NCBI GenBank assembly: GCA_963514095.1
Contig: OY741279.1
Location: forward strand, 4,002,040-4,066,039
DNA from: Eutrigla gurnardus
Taxonomy: Eukaryota; Chordata; Actinopteri; Perciformes; Triglidae
DNA length: 64,000 bases
Reading direction: 5' to 3'
Under the pieces are notes generated by a model. The model was not told where the DNA came from and did not search any database. It worked only from the letters and a program-made list of their open reading frames with translations. This document shows positions 39,101 through 51,359 of this stretch, one piece after another. Made by a program: the position numbers and the translations under genes. The stretch's first letter is position 1; every line of letters begins with the position of its first letter.

Positions 39101-41390
39101 GGTAAACGGTCCATGTCAGTAGCAGTCTTTAACGCGTGGGATTACTGCCCTTTTGTGTGCAGTGAGCTCACTCAATCACTGAGCCGGTGTAACACACAGT
39201 CACCATTTACCCCACACTGCCAAAGCCCTCCTGATCAGGCCGACGGAGGCTGGGAGGTACGCTGCTGCAATCAGCTGGCTAACGGGGAGGAGGAGGTGGA
39301 GGTGACAAAGAGGGAGGAGAGGGGGGAATAAAAGAAGAAGAGCACGGGAAGGAGGAGAAACTGTTGGTGCAAGTAGATGTGAGGGGAGCATCAATAAACC
39401 ATTAGAATAGGCAGGAGGTGAGACGATGCACTATTAAATAGTGAAATGCACTCAAAGCAGGAGATGGGAGTCGTAATGAAAAATGGAACGCGGTGGCATT
39501 TGGATGAAAAGGAAGGTGCCTTACAGTGACTCACATCATAACGCATGTGTGAGATGGCTCCTAATGGTGCCAATTACAGCTTTTAATGCTCGTGTTGTTA
39601 AAATAGGCATCTTACGGCGATGCCCTCCATTCGGTCCTCTTTTTATTAGCAGCTCCGGCGGCTGGGGTGAAACCTGAGAACTCCCCCTGATGTTACACCA
39701 CAGTTACTCTGTGAAAAGGTACAAATTGAATCCAATAAAATATGCTCCATATCGAGCAGTGGACCACACTTTTTTTTCTTTTTTTTGTAAAAGGCAGCTG
39801 CGATGATCGTTATCGCTTTGGATGAATTCTGTATGCTCACTTTATTTGTCGAGGGACCTCCAGTTATTAGATTGGCCAGGTGGAGGTTTTTTTTTATGTC
39901 AAAGGCATATTAGCGATGATTCCTCCTACACTGCCAGATTAAGTTATAGAAGTGTGATTATTTCAAAAGGTATTATCTACTCAATTACAAGTTATGTTTC
40001 CGGGCAATTGAGTTCAGTATGATAAGCACCTGCTGGAAACTCAAAGTACGGGGAAATTAAACTTCAGTGACTACAGGAGAGATTTGAAGTTGGAAAATCT
40101 ACTTTTGTTCAAAGTTTTATGCAGATAATGGCGTCATAAATACATATCAAAAAAGGCGAAACTCACCCCTAAATCGCTAGCAGTGTCTAATCCCGTAACA
40201 GGTGTCATTCCTCACCCTTGCTGTCGTCGTGCAGGGCTGTAATGGCTTTCTGTGATGCAAATCAAAAACAATGCAGGCCTCCGACGAGCTCTAATAATCT
40301 CCCCCGTTGCCCATTACTTTTACTGTCAGCGTGTAGTGGGAGAGATGAAATAATAGTTATGCAACAGTAGCCACAGTTTGGCCCGATGCTCGTCCTTGCA
40401 GACTTTTCCAGGGACCCGTCCTCCAGGCGGCTCCATAAAAGTTTGATAACCGAGCATAAATCCAACACATTCAACACCCGAAAACAGGCCATTATTTTAA
40501 ACTGAATACTGTATTTGTATGTTTATTTGTTCCGAACAAGTAAAGACGTAAAATAGGAATAAAAAACAACAACAAAATAGTCAAACAATTAGACGTTCCA
40601 AGCAATATTTGCATTATTTTTTTCTTTACAGCTCTGAAAGGAGTGAGAAGAAGAATAACTTATTTACTCTCTATTACACCCTTCTTCCATATTAATAGTT
40701 AATTAATTAATAATAATAATAATACCATTGCTTATAATAACAATACTGATAATTATCAATAATAAATGAGTATATTATCAATTACATACTATATGAATTA
40801 GACCATAGACACATATTTAACCATAGTTAATACTGAGGGTTGTATTGGATACAAGTATGTAGTTTACCACAGCTGGAAGGTGCTGGAAAAGCATGGAAAT
40901 GCACCTTGAAATGCGTGAAAAGTGAATTTGAGTTTTGAAAAAGGTAATATTTCAGTGGAGAGCTAAGGAGAAGGAGCTGAGTCATCGTGGTGGATCCAGG
41001 GAGCAGCTTCACTCTTCTTTAACTCGGTTAGGCAAAAAAAAACAAATCAAGAAACAACATCAACAAAGTGAAATATTGCTCTGGAGGTCAGACTTGTGGT
41101 CATGAGCTCAGTGTGTTTTGGGATTAAGTTGCCGCTGAGGTGTTTGTTGACGTTGAGCCGTTGTCGGTGACTTTAATCAAGACAAGTGTTCCGTCATTTA
41201 AACAGAAGCCCCAGTCAGATGGAGTGCAGTGATTAATACAATGCTAACCTTTTTGCCTCTGTAATTTTTCTTTAGCTCACTATAATTATCTCTCAGACGC
41301 TCCTCTGATGAGAGGCTTTGTCAAACATCCACGTTTTATTAATCTTGACATTGCCTTGGTTTTATGTGTTTAACACCGTGGTCACTGTTT

Positions 41391-41392
<2 letters not shown>

Positions 41393-41458
<66 letters not shown>
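41393..41458 (+). repeat. (CA)n microsatellite
   Basis: Pure CA run of about 66 bp, followed by a shorter one at 41573-41595. Confidence 0.98.
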
Positions 41459-41459
<1 letters not shown>

Positions 41460-41946
41460 CATTTAATTTCTGTCGAGGTTTCTCTATTTGCCTTGCGTCA
41501 GTGATGGTAACCTTAATTATTGTGCCTTTGCTGTCTCAGTCTATGCATTCTGATGAGCTCTCTGTTTGAATAGACACACACACACACACACACACGGACG
41601 CTGGCTTGGGTAAAATGTGAGAAACGGGTCAATTAAAAGGGCCTTTGACTGTCCAGAATGTTTTAATTAAAGTAGCAGTGAAATGTAAACTTGCTTCTAA
41701 TTATGATTAGCCCAAATTAGCTGTCACTCTGATGTTAATTGCTTTTGAATGGAGCTGACCTCCGAACGCTTCGTCTCCGTGCAGCCACATCAGCGCTGAG
41801 CTCGTGTGACCAGTTAATCAGCACTCCGTGGCCCGTCTGTTTCATTACCGCTTCTCCACGCACACGCCGACGGATATGAGAGATATAATATGCAGTGTGT
41901 GTCTTCTGAAGGAGTAAATGGTGATGTATTTGTCCCTCCCCTCCAG

Positions 41947-42075
41947 GCTCTGCTGGACACGGTGGTGAAGAAGAGTGAGGGCTACAGCGTGGAGCAGCTG
42001 GAGCGACTGTTCTCCCTCCTCAGCCAGTGTATCTACCAGCACCGCCGAGAGTACGACAAGACCCGGCTACTGGAG
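41947..42075 (+). CDS. ATAD2B: ATAD2B exon: C-terminal helical segment
   Basis: The acceptor is CCCTCCCCTCCAG ending at 41946 and the donor is GAG|GTCAGC at 42076. The exon is phase 0 at both ends, 43 codons. It reads ALLDTVVKKSEGYSVEQLER, then LFSLLSQCIYQHRREYDKTR and LLE. The VEQLER..LSQCIY.HR..YDKT pattern is the hallmark of the ATAD2/ATAD2B C-terminus, a helical region placed after the disordered tail. The donor is the weaker GTCAGC form. Confidence 0.94.
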
Positions 42076-42329
42076 GTCAGCGATGCACCGTCGGCCTTCA
42101 CACAAAGTGTTCATGTCACATTTTAGTCCGTTTGAAGCAATACCTTTCGTGGTGCATGCTTTATTGACTGAGAACGCTGAGTTCTCTTGATCATGGAGCC
42201 TACATGTACCAGGATGCATTGCAACACCCACACTAGCTACATATGGTCTAGCGTGGCTAATACAGCTACACCCTCAGTCTCTCTCCACGGCTTTTCCTCC
42301 GGCCTTGAATGAATTAAAACAAATAAATC

Positions 42330-42850
42330 AATTATTAAGTCGTGAAAAAAGTCACATAAAAAGTCATTGTGTAGTATTCCATAAAAGTATAATATGTAAA
42401 AGAAAATATATTTTATTTTATTGTATGTCATAAAAAATAAAGGTCATACTATAAAAGATATGCTCAAGGATGGCATAAAAGTCATAGTTTAGAATGTCAT
42501 AAAAGTTATGGTAAAGTATTCCATAAAATAATAATAATATATAAGTCATAGTATTTCACCTAAAAATAATAGTGTAGTTTACTTTAAAATGTTTTAGCTG
42601 TCATAAAAAGTCATGGTATAATATGCAAAAAGAGTAAAGTATCATAATGTAGTATGCCATAAAAAGTCATAGTATGTCATCAAGAAGTTGTAGTATAGTA
42701 TGCTTTAAAAGTTTTACAATCAGTCACAGTGTGTTATGTCTTAAAAGTCATTAAAAAGTCAAACTACAGTGTGCCATAAAAATGCAATAAAAAGTTACAG
42801 GATAATATGTCATAAAAATGATAATGGAGGATGCCATAAAAAGTGATTGT
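42330..42850 (+). repeat. Degenerate A-rich repeat, CATAAAAAGTCATAGTATAG family
   Basis: Many diverged copies of CATAAAA(A)GTCATAGTATAGTATG with variable spacing. The same motif is found at 51360-51740 (inverted), 56810-57165, 59209-59810 and 60238-61556. Confidence 0.85.
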
Positions 42851-43869
42851 ATGGCACAAAAAAGTAATAAGAGTAAATATAGAGAAAGAGACGAGGCAGC
42901 AGACTGTCCATCCAGCCAGGAATCAAACCGACGACCTAACCACTCAGCTATCAGGTCACCCTCTTTTTTTCATTTTTAATCTCTTGCCTGTCTCATACAG
43001 GAGGAAAAAAAGTTTCTGTATATTTCCCAGAATCCCATCTGGCCATCTGCTGCTGCTGTAAGGATGTCAGTGGAAGACAGTGGGCCAGGAATGGCAGCGT
43101 TCTGGTGCCGGTAGCCAGAACTGGCTGTCAGGATGTCAGAGAGAGAGCAGTCAGCCAGGTGGTGCCGCCTGTCGACCGGCCGGCCGGTGGAGGGGGAGGA
43201 AGAGGAGGGGGAGGAGGGGGGGGTTCATCTCACACTGCCAGCCTAAATTGGTGTTTCCAGAGCAGAAATGTCAGCTCGCTTGGCACGTGTTTTGTTTGCC
43301 AGTTGTTTTTTCCAACGTGCATCTCGAAATCCGCAGCAGGTCGTCTCCTCCTCTTCTTCATCTTCCTCCCCTGGGGAGTGCACAAAAACAAAAAACAAAA
43401 CATGCGCCCCATACACACTTCCTGGTAGATACTCAGCGTGGCGGCTGAAGCCATTCCCACTTAATGTAGCAGCGTGGTGTTGGTGTCTGCATCGTGGAGA
43501 GACGAGTGAAATGGAGCGTGTCCATACATTTGTCTCCTTTACTCCTCTTCCTCCTCCTCCTCTTCCTCTCCTCTGGGTACAGCCTGTCTTAGACTTCCAG
43601 AAGCGCTGACCTTTCAGCAGATGGAGTGGACTACGCCCAGCTTCCAGTTAAAGCTAGAGGGACCGTCTCTGCCCCGTACACAATAACATATTTCTATCTG
43701 CTAATTGGCATTCACATCGCCCCGTTGCCTCAAGCAGCAACTTAAAACGCTGTCACAGGGCTGTACATGCCACCGGTCAACACAAGAGTTGCTTATTTCT
43801 CTGCAGATTTTTGTTAATTGCTGCAAGTCAATTTCATATACGTTTTTTTTGGCTTCCTTGTTCATCAAG

Positions 43870-44199
43870 TACAACGGCGTATCATCTGTGAACAAAGAAA
43901 ACGGAGCTGAGAGAGGTGGGCAATATTAAACATTTGCACGTTTATAAGGTGTCATGGTCCTTAGGGTGAAATTGTCATCTTATGGCTAAGATGCTAGCGG
44001 TAGTTTTCACTTGTCATAGCAACGGCCAACATCTGGTCAAGCCACTTGTTTACGTCCTCTATGACAAGTGAAAGCTACCGCTAGCATCTTAGCCCAATCG
44101 CCCCGATACTTTACAAACTCTTGGAATTCTTGGAATATTGCCCCTCTCTCTCGGCTCTGTTTTTTTTTTACCCTACAGTTGCCCTAATACGCCGTCGTA
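43870..44199. mobile_element. MITE copy 2 (330 bp) with long internal foldback
   Basis: The ends TACAACGGCGTAT and, inverted, TACGACGGCGTATTAGGGCA match those of MITE copy 1. Internal blocks GAGCTGAGAGAGG..GGGCAATATT and AAGCTACCGCTAGCATCTTA are shared too. Inside are two 36-nt arms (43984-44019 and 44059-44094) that are complementary at 35 of 36 positions, around a 39-nt loop. The arms extend the block seen once in copy 1, so copy 2 gained an inverted duplication. No clear target duplication. Confidence 0.85.
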
Positions 44200-44484
44200 C
44201 TCAAAGGCAACATCAGGGACCAAAATCCTCTGTAAACCAGGTTCATGTAGTGTAGCGTAGACACGTGTTTAAATGTGACACATAAGGCTATTTGGAGCAC
44301 GTGTAATCAAACTATCTGTAAATCTTTAATGATCAACACATCGTTTCTGAGTCTTCTTCTGAGACCTTCTTTCAAGACGTTTCGTCCCACTGTTGTCGTA
44401 TAAAAGACAAAATAATCAATTTCTCCATCGACGGAAGCATCCGAACATCCAGGCGCAATACACAAGATTGTTCTTTTCTCAATG

Positions 44485-44487
<3 letters not shown>

Positions 44488-44539
<52 letters not shown>
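44488..44539 (+). repeat. (AC)n microsatellite
   Basis: Pure AC run of about 52 bp in the last ATAD2B intron. Confidence 0.98.
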
Positions 44540-44542
<3 letters not shown>

Positions 44543-46313
44543 CCCTGTGTTCTCGGGAGTTATAGGAAATTTGATCTGGGAAGCGGGAGGAAATCGGTAA
44601 ACGGGGGTAGATAAGAGCAGTTCAAAGCCAGTCGGATACACCCAAAAGTAATTTATACCACCTTTGTCACCAACTGACGACATCTTGACAGTGATGCTGG
44701 ATTCTTCTTTTTAATGCATAATATTGATGGCCCCGCCGGGAAATTAAAGTCTCTAAATCTACAGATCTGCCACGTTGTACCTATCGAGCAACAGTAATTA
44801 AAGCTTTACTGCACTGTAGCACCTAACTTTATGTAAGTGAGACAGAGAGGGGCACCGCCCGGGACTCGTTGGGATTATATGCTGTGTTTTTTGGGGGGGA
44901 GGGTGATGACAGGGGAGGTCTTCAGGCAGAAACTGGAGATCACACGAGTGCAAAAGGCGAGGAGGCAGCAACGAGCTAAGTGTGTGGGCGTAGACAGGGA
45001 GACACGCAGACAGACAGGTGGCTGTCTGAGGAGCTGGAGCTAAACTCGCAACTTTTTTTTTATCCTGTCAACTTCCCTTTCCACAGCAGCTCCGTGATAT
45101 AGTGTTGCTGTGGAGGTAGACGTGCTTTAATTGAAGTTATTATTGGATTATTTTTCAAATCCATTCGGCAAAATGTCGGGTGTAGTTTTCATTATTCTTG
45201 TAATATTTTTTTTGTAAATGAACAGCAGGCCAAAATGTGCTCTTACTTTTAATTAACGGAGGACTTTGGCACCACTTCAACCTTTTTTTTTTTGTTGTGG
45301 CCTTGAGAGGATTTAAAAAAGGGCTTTGATCATCAGAAGTTAGCTTGAATTGAATGTATTTTCAGTCAACAGTGTTTGAACAAAGTGTTCTTCGGTTTGA
45401 GACGGTAATTAAAGGAGAAAATAACGCGTCCAAAAGCAAGAAAAAACGTATTTTTATTTATAAATCTGATGATAGTTTCACCTCTAATCTCTATTTATTA
45501 AGCGATTATTTTTCACACATACATTTCACTTCATTCAAGAACTACTTTAGTACTTTTATATATAGTGTTGGAGTCATTAGATAGTTACATAAAGTCATCT
45601 AAATCAACGATTATAAGAGAAATGCAGTATAAACACAGAAAAGAGAACAAATAATTCATAATAATACAAGTAAAACCTGATGATTGTTTGCTTTCTCAAC
45701 TCATTTAATAATTAAAAAAAAGAAATCCAATTAAACTAAAAATACAAAAAAACCCACATATGCTCAGTTGAGTACCAGAGTCAAAAAACGACAAGAAAAC
45801 AACAAGCAATGGAACTCATTTTTATTATTATTTTTACATATTTATTTTCAAAATGAAAAAAAAAAGTCAATTATCAAGATCAAATAACATTAATTGACTA
45901 ATCATTCCAGCTTTTATGATCTTTATGCCTGTTGCCCTCTTTGAAGTGATGCATAAAAAAAAATCAAATTTCCTGCAATTTACATTAAAGATATTACTTC
46001 ATTTAGTATTCGAGAACTTTTAAACTACAAAAGTACAAGATTGTAGCGTCTGCTAATACTGTTCATCATGATGCTGTAAAAGTTTTTATTTGAGGATGAA
46101 AGTTTAACTCTTTATAGAAGTCTAAAATGTCTTCTTACTGTGTCGTCGTACAGTTTTTAACTTTTTGCTGTCGACGTTGGAATATCTTGTCACGGCGTCT
46201 CCGCTGTGGGAGATCTCCCCAAGTTATATTGAAGCGATGCTTTATACACACATCTGACGGTGGCTGTGATGATGCTCAGCAGTGTGTGTGTCTGTTTGTG
46301 TATTTGTGTGCAG

Positions 46314-46355
46314 GAGATGGAGGGGAGAGTCCAGCATTTTCATACATTCCTGTGA
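46314..46355 (+). CDS. ATAD2B: ATAD2B terminal coding exon (stop at 46353-46355)
   Basis: The acceptor is TTTGTGTGCAG ending at 46313. Continuing in phase 0 from 42075, the frame reads EMEGRVQHFHTFL and then TGA. The Glu-Met-Glu start after ..KTRLLE fits the short conserved C-terminal tail of the family, which ends soon after this point. The exon continues as a long 3' UTR. The short tail makes the exact C-terminus slightly less certain than the other exons. Confidence 0.87.
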   Translation, partial: EMEGRVQHFHTFL

Positions 46356-46461
46356 GACGGAGAGAGAACACCTGATCAGGTAGATCCTGAACAGCCTGGG
46401 ACCACAAAGACACACAAAACTGAGTGAGAGCGGGAGAAGGAGCTTTCCAAGTCCAGCCCTC

Positions 46462-46497
<36 letters not shown>

Positions 46498-46648
46498 GAA
46501 AACACAGCGCCCTCTTCTTGCTGGGAGGGGACACGACGAGGACGACGTTGAGGACATTCAAATGGTGCTATCGTCTCAGGAACCTGGCCAGATCCAGACC
46601 CATTCTACACAACCAAACTCCTGGAGGTGTGTCAGTAACACACACTAG

Positions 46649-46659
46649 CACACACACAC

Positions 46660-46710
<51 letters not shown>

Positions 46711-46714
46711 CACA
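46649..46714 (+). repeat. (CA)n microsatellite in ATAD2B 3' UTR
   Basis: CA run with two or three CG interruptions. Sister tracts are at 46462-46494 and 46846-46878. In the transcript these are CA-repeat RNA. Confidence 0.95.
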
Positions 46715-46841
46715 AACAGTGACGGGCGACCCTGGTGCTACTCGGGTGCTATCCTATCGTTCATCCATGCTGCTCTTGGGATTTTACTTCTTAACTTGGA
46801 CGACTAGTAAAACCAACAGATCGGGTGATGTCATATCGTGG

Positions 46842-46880
<39 letters not shown>

Positions 46881-49633
46881 CTGACACTTGGGTATGCATG
46901 TATTTCTACACAAACATGCACACACACTCGCCCAGATCCTCACCAGCAGAAGTGTGAATGCAGAGGTGCTGCCCGGCGATGAGGACGGTTTAATGTTCTG
47001 AATCACTGAACCCCCCCGTCTCCCCCGAGTGGAACGCTCCGTCGTCGGCCCGGTTTGTCGTCTTTCTGCCATCTTTTGTTCTTTTTTAGCTACTTGATTA
47101 ATTGAATTTACCTGAGCCACCGTCGAGGACTCTCACCCAGAAGGATCGTTTACAACGACGTTTTTAAGCGTGAACAACAAAGTTCCATGAGGTCAGCACA
47201 GCGGGGCGACGCCCCCTTTCATCAGACCGCCTCCAGCAGCGGGCGTCCTGCGGAAAACAGCTTGTGGTGTCCGAACCCTCCAACTCACTACAGTCACAGT
47301 CTGAATGTCCCCCCCCCCAGTCCGAGCCGAAACTGGAGGTTCGCCCACACACATCAGAACGCGTCTAAGAGTTTGCACTGCCTAGTGTGTGCCTTATTTA
47401 AAAAAATACAAAAAAAACTTCATATGGAACTATATTTAGCAGGATTTTTTTAATTTAATACTTGTGACAAAAGAAAACAGGCTCCCAAGTCGAGTGCGGG
47501 TCCTAACCACTGAGGTCACAGTGACCTTGAAGCAAAAAAAAAAAAAAAAAAAGTTTGTTTCAATGCCATTAGGTTCATTAAAAAAAAAAAAAAAAACATA
47601 TCTAGGTTAAACATTTCAACCTGGGCCAAAAAAAGACAAATTGACGACCTTTGAGAAAATGAGTTTCCGATGATTCTTACGTTCTGTGGTTGCGTTTTGA
47701 AAGCACTTGTTTGGACTTTTAATGTGTTGACGTCCTGTTTAAACCCCGACGTGGCGGGCCGGTCCACCTGAGCCGACAGCAGGGGGGTGCACAGGAACAC
47801 CAGCTTCTCTTCAGTTTTCCATATGCAAATCAAAACGAAATCACCGTGCCAAGTGTTAGCCCGCTCCCTAAAAAAATACAAAAAGGTGCTGACGAAATGA
47901 CGGGAAAGTCAGTTTTCACTTGTTTATATCTGATGGTCATAACGATCTTTTGTGTTTTTGATGATTTTGTTGTATAATTTTTTTTCTCCTTTTTGATAAA
48001 AATGCTTTGCTTGAGTTGAGATTTTTTTTGCATGATTATGTTTTTTTAATTTTAATTTTTTATAATGAACAAGGCCATTCTAGGCAGTGCCCGTCACTAA
48101 GGTGTATAAAGCATTACATGATTTTTTTTTTTTTCTATTTTATCCTCCTCCTCCTTTCAAATGTGTGTTCCGACTTTTCTGGATTTATTTCGTGTTTTTC
48201 TTCTCAACACCAGACGAGGGAAGCTGGATTCACATCAGTAAATGTTTTCTTGCAGTAAGTGAAGGTGTTTACTGAAGCTTTATGACGTCTTCATGACGTT
48301 GTCGTGGATATTTTTTTTTGGAGATGCCACATTTCTTCTCGTCCGATCCTCAAACCCCGGCTCACCTCTCGCCTTTTCCTCAGACTCTAGGAAGCAACGC
48401 CCGTATGCAAACTGGCAACGACAGGTTAGCACTTGGACTACTGCAGAGAGAAAAACCAACGCTACCTCAGCTTAACTTATTTTAATGCGAAAACTGTTTA
48501 CTGGGTACAAACGAACAGTATTCCCCCCCCCTCCCCCTCCGAAATACTGTTGCAACATCTCCAGTACCATCAAAGGTACCAGATCAGTGAAACCACGGCT
48601 GCTGCAGTAATCCCAGTTTGTTGAGAGCTCTCCGATTGTTACGTATGTTTGCATTTGAGCCAGATGATGATTGCATAAATATTAAGCATATTTCAAGAAC
48701 TGTATATGTTGCTTTAGTTTCAGGTTCTCTTTGATATCCCCCATACTACTTGCTCTTTTTTTTTCCCCTCATTAAACAACCATCGCCTTCATTTTAAATT
48801 TAACTTCTTAGCTTCTAAAATTTGCAGATTTTCATCTCATGATTCAGATTATTTATTATCAAACACGTTTTACACCTAATATTCAATCGCTTGTCTTTTT
48901 GTACGTTTGATTTAAATCAACCGGGAACGTCGCGCGTCCATTTTCAACCTTTTTGTTGTTTTTTTGCTGATTGCGTAGCGTTTTGTAGCGGGTTTATTTG
49001 CGTGTGCAGGAGGGGAAATAAAGGGTTTACAGGTCTCTCAGGTTCAACACACGACAACATGCCCTTTCACCTTTTCTATTTATTTCATTGTTCTAGTGTG
49101 TTCTTCGTTAAAGTGGTTGCAGACTGTGGCATACTGGAAGAGACGATCCTTTTAGGACGATTTGATATTTAATAAAACGTAGTCTTGTCTAGAACAACCC
49201 AGGAAAAAAGGAACCGGACCAGATTTAACTTCTTTTTTTTTATTGTTCACTTTGTCTCCCACTTTTCTGCCAAAAGAGTTATTTTTTAATTAGAAACTCG
49301 TATGGAAATTAATATGGGTAGTTAAATGTCATACATTGCAATCTTACTTTCTTATAAATTGTAGCCAGTTTGGACTAACAACCAATTTTTGTCTGGTAGT
49401 CGAGACTACGTAGTCCAGTATGCAGAGGGAAAGGGTTTCTTCTATCCTGATGACTTGGTTCTTCCCCCGAATTCTTTCACGTTTCATCGTAGTCGAGACT
49501 TTTCTTTTTTTTTACAAATGATTTTTTTTCATAGCTTTGTCAGTTCTGTTCGTTTGTGTATTTAACACACCTGTTTGCAATTGTTACTTTAGTGTAAGTT
49601 ATATTTGAAATGAAACATTTACTGTATTTCTCA

Positions 49634-49662
49634 AATAAACTGCTGTGATATACTTGAATAAA
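49634..49662 (+). terminator. ATAD2B: ATAD2B polyadenylation signals
   Basis: Two AATAAA hexamers, at 49634-49639 and 49657-49662, are followed by a GT/T-rich stretch (GTATGTTTTAAAGTCGTGG). Cleavage is expected near 49680. Confidence 0.75.
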
Positions 49663-49680
49663 AAGGTGCAAACTGTATGT

Positions 49681-50310
49681 TTTAAAGTCGTGGTTTTTCT
49701 ATTTTTTAATAACCTGTAGTAAAAAAACAAGATACCCCCCAAAAAAAAAAGACTTGACAGCGTGTTCATGTTCTGGTATATGTATTAGGTTTTTAATAAT
49801 AATTGTTAATTTCTCCTTTTTGGGTACAGATTTACAGACATACCATTTTTAAATCCAACCTATCCGTTTTTTTTTTCTAAAAACATTTATACAGAATTGC
49901 CTTCAGGTTTTTAAAATATACATATTTCCTTCCTGTATTTACAGATTACCAACCCCAAAATCATTTTAAGGTTGCAATGAAAGACGTATAAAACCAAAAA
50001 AAGAAGGTGGTGGAGGAGAGAGGGACTCATGGAGGATAAAACATGGATCAACATAACGATGAAATCAGTCACAGTTGATAATTGTGCTTTTTTTTTTTTA
50101 GCTGTTCCTTGAACGTCTCATCAGGACGGCGGAGGGAGGAAGTGTCTTTGTCTTTGTCCCAGAGTGTGAATCTATCAGGTCACGACCTCCACGTCTCAAT
50201 CAGGCTGTTATGTCTCAATGACAAAGAAAAAATATATATTTTTAACACCTACCTGACCCAGATTTGATGTGTTTTTCTCCTTCATATCTTTAGCAGGCCA
50301 ATAGAAGAAC
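49681..50310. other. Intergenic gap between convergent gene ends
   Basis: AT-rich, with runs of T and A. No ORF or repeat family was recognised. It may be partly transcribed from either side. Confidence 0.6.
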
Positions 50311-50330
50311 TGGGTTGCACCACAAATCAG

Positions 50331-50336
50331 TTTATT
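50331..50336 (-). terminator. KLHL29: Candidate KLHL29 polyadenylation signal
   Basis: TTTATT on the + strand is AATAAA on the minus strand, about 630 nt past the KLHL29 stop. It is the only canonical signal I see between the two genes on that strand. Confidence 0.5.
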
Positions 50337-50966
50337 TTAATGATATAGAATTATAATCATATAAAATTCCTAAATCCTCCCAGTAGAATTCATCTCCCGT
50401 GTTTCCTCCCGTCCTGTAGACGTCACTACTGGGGGAAATGTTTCATATTCATACACCACAAACAAAAAAACAATAAAAACTCCTAATGAATGACTTTAAA
50501 ACGCCTGTTTAACATAATTCTCAAAGGGGGGGCACAGATGTGGGACCTGAGTCCGAGTACAGTACAGGGGAGGCGGTGCGTTCACGGAGATCTGGGAGAA
50601 GACAGAACTGAAGAGGATGAGGACGTCGCCGATGAAGGGAGTTGTAGTTTACTAAGAGAGGGCCCTGTGCCTGTTGGGTGGTGGATGAACTACGACCATG
50701 GCATTTACAGTACTGGAGGCTCGGTCACCTGACATGGCTGAGTAGTTGGACATGAGTACATTCTGCACAGGGCTTCTTTTTTCTTTTTGGAGGGGGGGGG
50801 AGACAGGTAACAGAGCGGATGGATGCTGGCGTCAAAGTTCAGAGGTCACCGACCGACCCCCGACCCTAAGCTGCCGTCGCACATCGTCCCACAAACCGGA
50901 GCTCAGCTGGTGTTCCGGAGCCGGCGTGATCAGGTTCCCCTGGGGGGGGGGGGGGGGGGCGGGGCC
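50337..50966 (-). other. KLHL29: KLHL29 3' UTR (proximal part)
   Basis: It runs from the stop codon to the candidate AATAAA at 50336-50331. Directly after the stop, the transcript carries GG, four C, one G and a run of 18 C (50959-50942). A second shorter C run lies at 50801-50793. No ORF of note. Confidence 0.6.
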
Positions 50967-51150
50967 TCAGCCACTCTGAATGTACTTCTTGATGACCACG
51001 CAGCCGTGTCTGAAGAGCGGGCAGGGCAGCGACTGCAGCAGCGTCCACGTGTTGCTGCAGGGGTCGAAGGTCTCCATGTTGCCGAGGGCCGGACCCTCGC
51101 TGCTCACGATGCCCCCGGTGGCGTAGATCTTCCCGTCCAGGATCACGGCG
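50967..51150 (-). CDS. KLHL29: KLHL29 terminal exon: last Kelch blades and C-terminus
   Basis: On the minus strand the acceptor is CTCGTTGCAG, with the exon starting at 51150. One base (C) completes a Ser codon from the previous exon, then AVILDGKIYATGGIVSSEGP, ALGNMETFDPCSNTWTLLQS and LPCPLFRHGCVVIKKYIQSG, followed by TGA (50969-50967). The ATGG glycine doublet and the downstream F..W spacing are Kelch-repeat features. The C-terminal RHGCVVIKKYIQSG identifies KLHL29. Kelch-like proteins usually act as Cullin-3 ubiquitin-ligase adaptors, with the Kelch propeller binding substrate. The BTB and BACK domains lie outside the window. Confidence 0.95.
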
Positions 51151-51176
51151 CTGCAACGAGGGTAGGAAAACAGCTG

Positions 51177-51180
<4 letters not shown>

Positions 51181-51214
<34 letters not shown>
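51181..51214 (+). repeat. (TA)n microsatellite
   Basis: Pure TA run of 34 bp next to the acceptor of the last KLHL29 exon. Confidence 0.97.
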
Positions 51215-51216
<2 letters not shown>

Positions 51217-51359
51217 AAGGTTTACAGCATCATCACATGTGTACGTTAAAGCTGCAGCCGTTAGCCGGTTAGCTTAGCATCTGTATTTATGACTAATTTA
51301 CTCGACTCGGATTATGACTTTGATTAAATACTACACCTTTGATCACGGCCGTGTATAAT

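Larger units (their letters stand above)
42076..46313 (+). other. ATAD2B: Last ATAD2B intron (4.2 kb)
   Basis: Contains a degenerate GTCATAGTATA repeat region (42330-42850), MITE copy 2 (43870-44199), a CA tract (44488-44539) and a GGA-rich patch (43184-43225). No exon was seen before the acceptor at 46313. Confidence 0.85.
46356..49680 (+). other. ATAD2B: ATAD2B 3' UTR (about 3.3 kb)
   Basis: No introns or convincing ORFs. It is AU-rich in its distal half with many T runs. Three CA tracts (46462-46494, 46649-46714, 46846-46878) lie in the proximal part. Intermediate AATAAA signals at 49017-49022 and 49171-49176 could give shorter forms. The extent is inferred from polyadenylation signals and not from transcript data. 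Confidence 0.75.

Noticed and set aside
43080..43609. Overlapping ORFs of 107-122 residues
   Set aside because: Arg/Gly- and Ser-rich frames over a GGA tract in the last ATAD2B intron. Several frames are open at once.
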